This document shows positions 32,401 through 44,400 of a stretch of DNA of 64,000 nt, piece by piece; the stretch's first letter is position 1; the number at the start of each line of letters is the position of its first letter. Position numbers and translations under genes: made by a program. The DNA is from Porites lobata. Taxonomy: Eukaryota > Cnidaria > Anthozoa > Scleractinia > Poritidae. The stretch lies in assembly GCA_942486035.1 (NCBI GenBank), contig CALNXK010000129.1:1047001-1111000 (forward strand), given 5' to 3'. The notes beneath the pieces are model-generated. The model was not told the origin of the DNA and did no database searches. It was given only the letters and a program-made list of their open reading frames with translations.

Positions 32401-35400
32401 ATTAAATTAAGGTATGTAGAATGAATTATTAATTCTACTGTCTAAATACAGTGTTTTAAATATAGTTTATTGCCAGGTGAGCTTTTTATACAAGAAAAAT
32501 GCAATTTAATGGATATTGAATGATAGTAAAAAAAATTAAAAACAATGGAATGATTGGATTCTTCATACTTTAGTACTATTGTAAGACACATTAGAAAAGT
32601 AATATTAATGCTGTGCATGCATTTTCAAAGGAAGATTTGCATATGTTAGTACAAATGTAGTTCCCATCAGTGAGACAGTGGATCTACTGAATAAAACCTC
32701 TCCGAATAGTGGATTGCGCTGAATACAATTTTCATTGTACTATCTTTTTTTGTTATCTGTTTATGTGATAGCCTGCATGCATTACAGCTGGCCTACTCAT
32801 TGCCTAAACCATTTGTCTAGTCCGTCTGGGAATTAGTGCACCAAAAGCTTGTCCTGATATCCAGCAGAATTGCAAGGATATATGTGAGCGTTTTCTGATA
32901 GGCGGGTTCCTTACGCGCCTTATGATTGGCCCAATTATTACGTGTGCATGATGGTTGGGTGAAGTGAGATGTCAAAATTGATAGCATGAAGGGAGTTGGT
33001 GAGGAGCGTTTATGGTAAACAATGAAAGTGCAGTTTGAACTTGAAAGAAAAAATGTGCTTGTAAATTTGCTGACTGGTTTTCCAGCATGTCACTCTTCCA
33101 AATCGTTGCAGATGTTGTGCCGAGTATTCTGCAATCTAGCAGACTGTGAGTTCAGCTAGCATCAGACCAAATCAGGAAATCATGAAATTCACAGAAGAAA
33201 AAAAAGCTACACACACGTAGTGTAGCTATTCAGGTCCAAGCATTTTGGAGAACATCAGAGAAACTAACCAGCTTCGTGAACTCAAAGCGGTGAAAGTAAG
33301 ATTTGCTCCTTAATTTCAAAGTTTAGAATAGTCCATGCACAGCATGAGCAACAAAAACTTCCGCTGTTTAAGGTGGCTCTAAGGTCACTTTTTACAATAT
33401 CACGAGCTCATTCTCTCTTGTCATGAGCTATGAGTCATGTCTGGCCAGTGAACACTTTATTTCAAATTTGACTGATCACGAACTGCAGAAGAAACTAGTC
33501 AATCAAAAATGTTGATATATGTCCTTGCGACTCTGTGGGATTCGAACCGATGTTTTGCACTAATTTGGAGACACTATATACAGAAGGTTTTTAATTAGAG
33601 TGTTTGTGATGATGCAGGCTATTGATGTGGTTGCCTTTACAAGATGATCTTGCTGTGAGTAAGATACCTTTGTGGGCAGGCATTGGGATTTAAAGTGTCC
33701 CAGCCCAGTCTGCCCTTTCAGTAGATTTAATACAGCTCTTCCCCAAGTTACACTTGGTACATTTGAGAGCAAGATTTCTGTCAGTTATGGCAAGTGTTGA
33801 TCTTGACGATCTAATGAAAATTAACATAATTATAGGGATTGTAAACAATCTTTACATAGATAAAAGGCATCAGTCTCTGCAAGGTATACGTATGAAAGTG
33901 GCCCTGTGGGATAATTGTTAGATGTAAAAAATGATGATTCATTGTGGAGGATCTCTACAGTACATGTCTGTATATTGTTTTGTTATTCTCTGTAGCAAAT
34001 CCTTTACTTGAGTCATTTGGAAATGCTAGAACTCTACGTAACATCAACAGTAGTCGGTTTGGCAAATATGTTGAAGTCCATTTTAATGAAAAGGTGAGTA
34101 AAGCAAGAAAACAACAATAAAATATTATATGATAGGAACAGTTTGATTTCGTTGAGGGTTAAGAGTTACACTGTAGCAAAGGAAAAAATCTCTTTTTTAC
34201 AAGGATCTTATTTAAACAATTCAAGATTGAAATACTGTAGTTAGTATGACGTTTTACATATGTCTTGTTTTTCTCCTCTGAGTATTGAAAAGGGAATTGT
34301 ACATGTATCTCACACTGGCCAACATGATACATGCATTAGAGGAGATAAATTTATTAACCCTTCGACCTCTAAATTTTAAGGGAAATTTTTGACAAAATGA
34401 TTTATGATCAGCCAAATAATGATCCTGTTCTTTTCTGTCCTTCAGTGGGTCACAAAATAATATTCTTTGTCTAAAAGACCGGCATCTTTAAATCGCCAAG
34501 CCAACTTGGCCAGAAAGACACTTATGGCTTGTAAACACAATTTACACATACCTACAATTTATTATCAAGCAAATCTGTGGGGGGTCCCTTACCGGGCTCT
34601 GTACTACTAAAGGGCCTTTCTGACATTTTGCCAACTTAAAAAGGGGAATTGTAAAACGACTTCTGTTCCCCACTTTTATCACAGTGTTGCAGTGCTGCTG
34701 TTCAAGCTGCCTGTAGGAAACAAAAAACACCCCAGCTGGAGAGGAGAAAAAGGGGTGTGAATTTTTTTGTGCTCTGAAGTTACCCCACTTGAGGACCGTA
34801 TCTCAACAATTTTGTTACAGATTGTAGTTACCCTGCCCTGGGTGTTAAAAGTTTTTCTTTTACTTCTTGCCACTGATAAGTGAGAAGACATCTGGCTTCC
34901 AGGGTATAGTTATCCTTACTGTACTTCAAAAAAAAAAAGAACCAATCTTTAAAATTCTGTATCTTTTTTCAACCAGGTGACTGTTGTTGGTGGGTTTATC
35001 TCGCATTATCTTCTGGAGAAATCTCGCATCTGCAAACAGAGTCATGGAGAAAGGAACTACCATGTGTTTTACAGGCTCTGCTCAGGTGCTCCTCAACAGC
35101 TAAAATCAAAACTAGGGATCACAAAGGCTGAGGATTTTCTGGTAAGCTTACAATTTACAGACTGTTTGCTGAAGTAACAGTGTTTACAAGTTTACTATTT
35201 AGTAACACCATCTTTTATTAACCCATATGGGAATTATTTTTGCCGAAAACATGTTTTGAAGCTAGTCAAGCTGTTTTCTGGTCACTGTCTGGCTATTAAG
35301 AGCTAAAACTTGCCAAAGTCTTGCAGTGGGCCTGGAGATGGGGGCATGCACAGAAAGAAAAATATTTTGAAATCAGTCTCAACATTTTCATTTTGCTTAA

Positions 35401-38400
35401 TTTCCCTCATCCTTCTTTATTAAATGCTAATTTTATTGTCTGGTATCATTAATTTAATACCCTTCATTTTCGTGAGAAAAGCTTTTGGGGAAGCTTTTAG
35501 GATTGTAGGATTAGATAGAAGGTAGTGCAGGTTGGTAGTGCAACAAGATTTTTATCGGAACTTTTTTGGTTTAAAATCACATGTTTTTTGCCTTTTACTC
35601 CAGCCTCGTTAACTAAATCATGCTCTTTTTGATATGGTTTGAAATATCTTTTGCTGCTCCAGAAGTTAAGCAACAAAGTTGTTCTGGTCCATTAAAACAG
35701 TACTGATGATGTTGCAAGTCAAACAAGGGAAATTGGGTTAAGTTGTTTTGGGGTTGCAGTGTGTGTGACAATTAGTTTTTCTTTGTAGTACCTAAATCGA
35801 GGAACCATTAAAGACAAAAATCTTGATGATGCATCAGACTATCGCCGAATGGAGGAATCCATGAACAAAGTTGGTTTTTCGGAGGAGGAAAAAGCTAACA
35901 TTTTCAAAGTTGTTGCTGCTGTGCTTCATATAGGAAACATTGCTTTTGAAGAAAGTCAAGATAAAGATGGTAAAATTCACCTGCATCTATCAAAAACATG
36001 GTCTGCATGTCTAACTAGAAAACCACATGAAATGCACTGAATGCAGTCTCTGCTTCCCTGATTGCAGGGCTGAGCTCTAACAGAGCCCGGTGGCCCATGG
36101 TGCCCAACTTTTTCCCTTGGGCAACTAGAAAATCTTACTTTTTTGACACAAATCGTATGCTGGGCTTCCTAGATTTTACATTTTCAGAGCACTGGGCTCT
36201 ACCTTCAATTTTTTTTAGCACAGCCTTAAAATTCCAAGCACATGTAGTGCTTTTATTGGAATATTTTTTAAAACCAAGTAGATTTAGATTTCTAATAACA
36301 TGGAACCAGATCCATATGCAAAACATTGTCCCTTTTTGGTATTACATCTTTTGGTGTGAAAGCTGTATCTTTGGGCCTCAAGTCGTGACATTATAAACCA
36401 AATGCAGTGAAGTATGTTGCTGAAAAGAATAGTACGTGGCTTTCATTCTCTGAGCTGTGCAACTCCAAATGTATCTGAAAGACAAATGAGAATATAAATT
36501 GAACAACTTAATTTTAGCTACTGTGTGTGTTTCTTATGGCAACTGCATTCCCTAATGAGTTTAATGAATTGTTTGTTGGCTGATACAAACACATGTTGTG
36601 ATGCTATTTCTGTGCAGCTGGCTATGTTGTTGGAGCAATTGCCCAAGAATAATGTGCAAAGAAAGCAACAATATTTTTTGGTATGGTACACACACCATGG
36701 TAAAGGCATATCCCATGTTAATCAAGCCATGGTAAATTTCAACGTAAATTTCTTTGATGTAAACATGGATATTTCCCACGGGAAATTTATCGCGGGAAAG
36801 TCCGGTCACACGCACATTTACCACAGTAAAATTGTTCCTTGTAACCGCACCTATTGGCTAAGCTGCAAGTCAAGCTGAGGATAAGGGAGAAATCTCATTC
36901 TTCTGCTTTATTTCAAGGCTTGCTCTGGTAGCATCTCCTTTTTTCTTCACTGGACTTTGCTGAAACTGCCAGCTGCACAGAATCGTCGGTATCTGTCACA
37001 TGAAAGATTAAGGTATATCAGTCAGGTTTGTTACTTGTATTTTCAGCTGATGCTATTTAATTCTCGTATTTTTAGGTGGTTCAGCTGTGTCATCAAAGAG
37101 CACCAACTCACTGAATACTGCTGCTCAGTTACTGGATGTGTCTCCAGAAGAGCTGAAGATGTCGTTAACAACAAGAATGATGTCAGCGGGAGGGTCTGAC
37201 ATGAGGTCTGAGCAACAACAGCGTCATCAAATATTGTGCTGTATCATTCCAATGGCTTTAATAATGGCTTTATTATTGCTAATCACTAAACATAATGGAA
37301 TAAACAGTCTGATCTAACCACTATAAACTAATGCAAAAATCTTCATTTATGCTGTAACTTACACTAATCAGTATCACTATGAAGCATTTCATTATTGGCA
37401 TAATTAGCTGTTTAAATTTAAAGGTATAGGTGATGATGAGGTAATTTATAACAGGTTGGTAAATTAAAGAGTGTGCAACATTTTTTTGTACAATATTAAT
37501 GCTAATAGTAGTTAGTTAATACATTCTGTGAACAAAAATTTAGCAATGAGTGAGGTAATTCTTTAACATTATTGCTTCAAATTAAACTCTTAATCACATT
37601 CATTTTCCTCCTTAAAAATAATCCGTACATAATCAAAAATGAAGTCAGAATTAAGAGTGTAATAAGCCAAAATGAATTTGTTGTTTGTACAACGTTTCAT
37701 ATTTTCTTTTCTAAAAATATTTGTGGATGGGAGATTAGAATTTGTGGCTAAAAGAGTAACGAGATAAACCATTTGAAAACTCAACAAATGGCTCCTGCAA
37801 TTGAGCTTCTAGACATCACAGTATCTAAAACATCTTTGATCTTGCCAGAACGGTTAATATTACCACAACAGTTGTAGACATGTCAGTAGACTTAGTCTCA
37901 GGTTAGTCCCTTAGTAACAGTAGTGTTAAATACTTCAATGAGCGCATTCTGGTGTGATTGCTTGAAGGTGACAAGTGAGGGTTTCTCTTCTGTTGTCTTT
38001 TCACAGGGTGCCACTAAAGCCAGAACAGGCCAGTGCTGCAAGAGATGCATTGGGCAAAGCGCTTTACACCAAACTGTTTGATCATATTGTCGCCCAGGTC
38101 AATCAGTGCTTCCCATTTGAAAGTTCTTCCACCTTCATTGGTGTGCTGGATATTGCTGGTTTTGGTGAGTCTATGGCTCCAGACCTCCCACCTCCCGCCT
38201 GATCACGTACATTGTATTCCCGGCTCCTCCCCCTTTTTTCATGGCCTCCTCCCTTTAACCCTTTTTCGATTTCAAATATTAAGCTTTTTGGCACAATTTC
38301 TCCCGCTTCCCACCCTTTTAGTACCTTTCCCTCCTCCCACTCTTCCCTCTCCCATCTGCCTTACCCCTCCCTCCCTATTCTCCCAGAATCCCACACCCCT

Positions 38401-41400
38401 AACGTCCCCCACAACTAAAGTGCCTGAGAAAACCATGAGGAATATACATGTACATACTGTTCAGTAAAGAAAACAAAAGTATTCAACTCAAGATGACTAT
38501 TTTCGCTCCTGCTAGGTTGGAGCAGCTCATAGTGACATGAGCAAGGGTCTCACTGGCTGATTATTATTCCGAAGAGTTGACTTTGCTCTTTAAAGTACTC
38601 GTTGTTATGGCTTCTGTATTTTTGAGGGGACAAAGTGGTCATCGTGGGTAACCATTCATTCCCGTTTCTGCTCAACTCTTGACTTGTTTTTATTTTGTTT
38701 CACCTCTTTTTTACCTACCCCTATTATTGTGAATTGCATGTGTCTCAATACATATTTTGATTTTTTTTTTGTTTTTTGACAGAATATTATGAATTCAACA
38801 GTTTTGAACAGTTTTGCATCAATTACTGCAATGAAAAGCTTCAACAGTTATTTAATGACAGGATTCTTAAACAAGTAAGTATAGTGAGCGCTTTGACTTC
38901 ACGTCAATATTTGTTGAAGATTCTCAGGCAGCTACCATTAGTTACTGTTAATCGTGTCTCCCCAACCCCACCCTATCCGGGAGCAACTTTATAGCACTAA
39001 GGGAGGGGGTTAGCCAGGGTCTTTTTGTCCCGTTCATTGACTACTGAACCACCATTTCTAATTAGTATAATAGCATTGTTTTGGTAGACTAAATCGTTTG
39101 CTCTGGTGGGAAACTTCTCATACTCAATGTGCCTCGCTCAGTGCCACATTTCCTGAAACCTTCTAGTCATCCAATTGGTCAGCTCTGATAGTTTAGTACC
39201 AAGCGTTTACAAACTGTAATCTCTAGAGATCAAATGTAAATTATTTTTGTACAAATATTAGGAACAAGAGTTGTACGACAGAGAAGGTCTGGGAGTGAAG
39301 ACTGTGACGTACGTGGATAATCAAGATTGTATAGGTGAGGATCTACCAAGTGCGTGTTTTTGTCACGAGAAGAATGAGGGAAAAGAAATGAATCAGTTTC
39401 GATATTTTGTATGATCTTGAAATTATTTTTTGTGAACCACACCAAAGTGAACAGAATGGAGGAGAATAAAAGGCCCGTGTCAAACGTCGAGCAACTGCTT
39501 TGCCGATCGGAACTTATTTCATGCATTTAATACAAATGTATTAAACTAAGAAGAAAACATTTTAAAAGTTGATTAAACCGCTTTTTATCTCTATTCTTTA
39601 TTTTCGACAAAATCTTCTCAATTCGACTGAGTTAATTCGATATCTGAATTTAAGTCGTGCTACAGTCGAGCCAACTTAGTGCGGCAGTAGCACTATATTT
39701 GAAACTGAGTTGATAAAATCAATTTACCATGGTTATTTAAAACTGAGACCAAAAGCTGACGTCACAAGCGCTAGAACTTCATCCGAGTTTATCAAGGGAA
39801 TGTTTGGTACATTTTCTTGATTCACTGGGACGAAGTTCTATCGCTTGTAACGCCAGCTTTTTGGTCTCAGCGATGGTAAATTGACTTTTTCAAGTCGAAC
39901 TGGAAAAAAGCCGTCTAATTCATTTAGCCGCTGATAAACGTCATGTTCACGTCGCCCCCACAAAACGTGAAATTAGGCATTTTCGCGTCGTAGTCGTGCA
40001 GTGATGGTAAAGATGGTGATGGTAAAAAAATGTACAAAAAAGGGTGATGCACGTGCAGAGTTGTTGTTTCTCAGTCCAAAATAAACTAATTGCTTTTTTA
40101 CCGTTCTCATTGACGTCGCCGTCGTCGTTGCTTAAGCTCCCTATAACAGCTAAGACGCAGCCGTTTTTGACTCGTCACGAAACAACGCTCCTCAGGAGCG
40201 TTGGGCTACGAAACAGAAACAATTGCGTGTGAGACTAGCGGTGGTCGGGTTCCATGGGTTTGTCGGTAGCAGTAAAAGCACAAGGGGAGATGAGGGAAAT
40301 GTTAAAAAAAAAAAAAAAAAACGAAGAACCTTTCAGAAAAACAGAACGGGAAGGCAGCAATTACTGGATGATACGTCTTGTAGGTTTAGCATACAGGTGT
40401 ACATGTATCCAACACTATATCAATGTATTGGATATTCTAGATCTGATTGAGGCTAAAAAGACAGGAATTATCGACATTTTGGACGAGGAGAGCAAACTTC
40501 CTAAACCAACAGCAGAGCATTTCACACGAGAGCTTCATCAGAAACACAAGAATCACTTCAGGCTGGCGGTAGGTGAAATTCTGTAGCTTAAGATATCAAC
40601 ATGTTTTCTCTTTTTTGGTTTTCTGAAAAGGTTTCGTTTGAATGGTAACACCGCAGGGTCTACAGAATCAGAAGTTAGAACTGCTTGCCAAATAAATAGT
40701 ATCTTGTGAAAGTACTGCTGAAGAGAATCCATTTGAATAGTAACACCATGAGATTTCATCCACAGACTCGGAATTTAGAAGTACATACTGAATAAATAGC
40801 ACCGTGTGAAACTACTGCTCAAAAGAATTCATTTGAATAGTAACACCATAAGATTTCATCCACAGACGCGGAAGTTATAATTACATACTTATTAAATAGT
40901 ACCACGTGAAAGTACTGCTGAAGATGTTTCATTTGAATGGTCACACTGTAGGATTTCGCCCTAACACGAAACATTAAAAGAAAAATTAGCGTCCTTTCTG
41001 TTCCCGAACACGATGCTATAATCGAGTGACTGAACGTATCTGCATGAGTCCACTTATCATACGTCATATGTCAGTTTTATTGACCAGCTGAACTTGTTTC
41101 TTTATGATAAGATTCCCAGGAAGTCTCATCTAATGTACCACAAGAAAATGAGGGATGATGAAGGATTTCTTATCAGACATTTCGCTGGCGCTGTTTGTTA
41201 TAACACTGTAAGTAAACCCTGATGGAACTCTTCGAGTAAACTTCAACTTACAGATGACTTTCATGTCTTCAGATGACTGGCTTTTTCACAGTTTTTAACA
41301 ACTTTTCGTGTATCAGCTAAGATGTTACGAAACTTATAACACAATTACCGATAAGTGAACTTGCGTTTTTACGAACTTCATCTTGCTAATTCATACTCAC

Positions 41401-44400
41401 CCAACAACCAGTCAAGAACTCCTGGTGACAATTTGTCAAAGTCAAAGCCGGTAAAGACATCAGGGAACTTAAGCAACGGCAACAAGAACGGCAAAAAAGC
41501 AATATGTTTAGATTGGCAAAAACAACAACAACAACAGCTTTGCACGTACATCATTCTTTTTTGTACGTTTCTTTGCCGTCACTGCACAGCTACGACGTAA
41601 AACTTACGGGAACACATGACAACGATGTTTTTTTTCTTTTTGTGAACTTAGGTGCGGACCTTTATAATTCAACTCCCGAAGAAAATCGCAAACATTTGAC
41701 AAATGAAAAGAGTTGCAACAACAGCGATGAAGTATGAAGTAGCACTACTTCACCTTTTGGATGACGTTTTCGCTGCCGTTGCCGTCGTCATTGCTTAAGC
41801 TCTCTATTAGAGACCTTTAGACTCGAGGACGATATTTTTTCCCGTATTCTCATTCTCAAAAAATAGACACCCCTGAAAGCTTCATAAAACTTTTAAGACG
41901 GAATCCACCAGGACATTGAGCAGTTTTGATTTTCAGTGGACAAAAATCTTATACCAGAATAATTTAAAGCATATTGCGTACAAGGTACAAGGTTTTTGTC
42001 CACTGAAAATTAAAATTATTCAATTTCCTGATGGATTCCGCCTTAACATTTCATAACTTGTTTCCGCCACTACGACCTTCTCGCTTAACCACGGTTATCA
42101 CGTTTTCACGTCAAAATGACAGGCGCTGGTTTACGCGCGCGCACTACTTAGTAGGGAGCTAAGGCAACAAGGACGGCGACGGCTAAGAAATTGTCACTTA
42201 AAAAGTGAATTTGCGCAGCCTCAAACTGTATCACACTTATTCCATCTCGTTTAATTCGTCAAATGTTGGCAAATTGTTTTGGACGGTTGTGTTCTAAAGG
42301 ACTGTATCAAAGTTCAGGAAAAGAAAAAGAAAGTCGTTGTCTTGTGTTCCAGTCCTCGACAAAATGTGAATTTTTTTTCACGTAGTCGTGTAACGACGAC
42401 AAAGAAATGTACAATAAAGCGTGATGCACTTGCAAAGTTGTTGTTTTGCTAATATAAACCTATTGTTTTTTTGGCGTTCTCGTTGCCGTCGCCGTCGCCG
42501 TCGTCGTTGCTTAAGCTCTTAGGTATTGAGAAAATCTCATACTCGTAGTCGCCCTCTTCTTAGAATCCAAAGCCAATAGGTCGCTATTATTGCCCTAAAC
42601 GGGCCGAATTTTAAGCTTAAACATTCTTGTTTGTCATAATTTACAGGCAGAGTTTATAGAGAAGGATAATGATGCACTCCACAGAGATCTCGAGGAGCTG
42701 ATTCAGGATAGCAAGGATGCTTTTCTTAAAAGCCTTTTCCCAGGTTTTGCACCAAAGAAGAAAGGTATTGGTTCAATGTCGTTTGGTGGAAACATCAACC
42801 GAGGAGGCAGCAAGAAACTTGGCTTCATCAGTGTTGGCAACAAGTTCAGGGTAATGGAGGAATTCCTTCGTTGTTTTTCATGGTTTTTGTAAGAGGCTGT
42901 TTAGTCTGTGTAATGCTGAATTTTCTTGCTCCTCGTCCTCTTTCTCTGTTATCCGCCACCCGGTTAGCTCAATTTGGATAAGCGCTGGTCTGCTGAGCGG
43001 GTAGGCGGCTGGACCAAAACTCAGGGTATTAAAATGACTGAGGAGAAAGTGCTGCCTTTCTTAAGACATCTGCAAACGGTTAGAATTTTAAGTCTACTCG
43101 GATAAGGAAGATAAACCGTTGGCCCCATCTCGCAACCTTTGCACATATAATAAATTCCGTGGGACTTTAAAGAAACCCGCGCACTGTTCATAAAGAGTAG
43201 GTGACATAGCCCACGGTTTGGTGGTCCATCTCTTATGGGGGAGGTGGAGGGGGAAGGAATTGTTACGGGTCCGCAGTAGTTGGCGGCACAAGCTGTTGCG
43301 GTGACCTTGCCAAGAATTGGCGAAGCCAAGTAAATATCGATGGCTTGTTCTCGCCCAGCACCACGCAGCTCGTTACACACTCTCGAGGTCTTTTTTTTCT
43401 GCGCTCGCTTTTCTTTTTATTCGTACCGTCCACCTAAGGGCCAGGGTTTAGTCACTAGTTCCCCACTTTCCGGGAAGGAGCAATAAAAGGGAATCCCCTG
43501 AGAATGTGAGGGCATTGTGACTAGAAAGTAACGTAGAGACCCATCTCAAAGAAATATTAGAGACCTTAAGATACCCCGAAATCGGTGTACGGGTAACGGG
43601 TAGCGCCATGTTTTTTTCATTTTGTGGTGACGTCATCGACCTTACCCGGTAGAACCAGCCGTTTTTCCGGGGTAGACACCAGTTTATCCGTATAAGATTT
43701 CGTTGCAAGTCCACATGATGGAGAAACGAGTAAGTTTTTAAGACTTTTAAGTGCAAATGTAAATTGTATGACTCCTTGGCAATGTTATTGCAAGTCTGTT
43801 CAAATATTTTTTTTTAGCTGTAACGCTTCAAAATGTATTGATTTTGGACCTCAAATTTTGAATGAAACGATATCAATTTGTGGCGGTATTTGGGGGATTT
43901 CCGAACGTTTGAGTTTCGCAAAAGAAATAGCATTGAACAATTTAGCATGGGAGTCACTTTGAAGTTGACAATCAAAGGAATTGTTTGGAGATGTGCCTCC
44001 AAATGGCGGGGTTTGCTTTCGGTCGAGGGACTTAGCCAATTAAAAAATGATATTTCAATAAGCTTATGTATGAATGAATTATTTGTTGCAGCTTGTTGTT
44101 AAGATATGAAGTGTAGAATTTGAGAGAGATTTTGACATTAAGCGACATGCATGTACAAAGTTCATTTTGCGTGCTTGTTCTTTTAATTCTTCGGGTATCT
44201 TAATCGAAATAGTCACGCACATGAACATTTTACGTGTACGGGTACACTACCCGTACCCGTACACCGATATCGGGGTATCTTAAGGTCTCTATTGTCTGAG
44301 ACCTTGTGGCGCTGAAAGTGAATATCCAAGCATTTCTCAAGATAATGTTTTTATGTTCTCTTAAAACTAAGACTGTTGATTTTTTTAAAAAATCAGTTTC

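Noticed and set aside
33520..33600. Box-B-like GGTTCGAATCC on the minus strand
   Set aside because: No box A at the right distance and the T stem and acceptor stem do not pair, so not a tRNA gene.
38033..38467. 144-codon open frame rich in Pro/Ser/Leu
   Set aside because: It overlaps a real myosin VI exon in another frame and then runs through a C/T-rich intron stretch.
40044..40586. Upstream extension of the myosin exon at 40441 as a longer coding exon
   Set aside because: Family alignment (DNQDCI joined to DLIEAKKTG) and a TATTCTAG acceptor place the exon start at 40441; the extension reads through an A-run.
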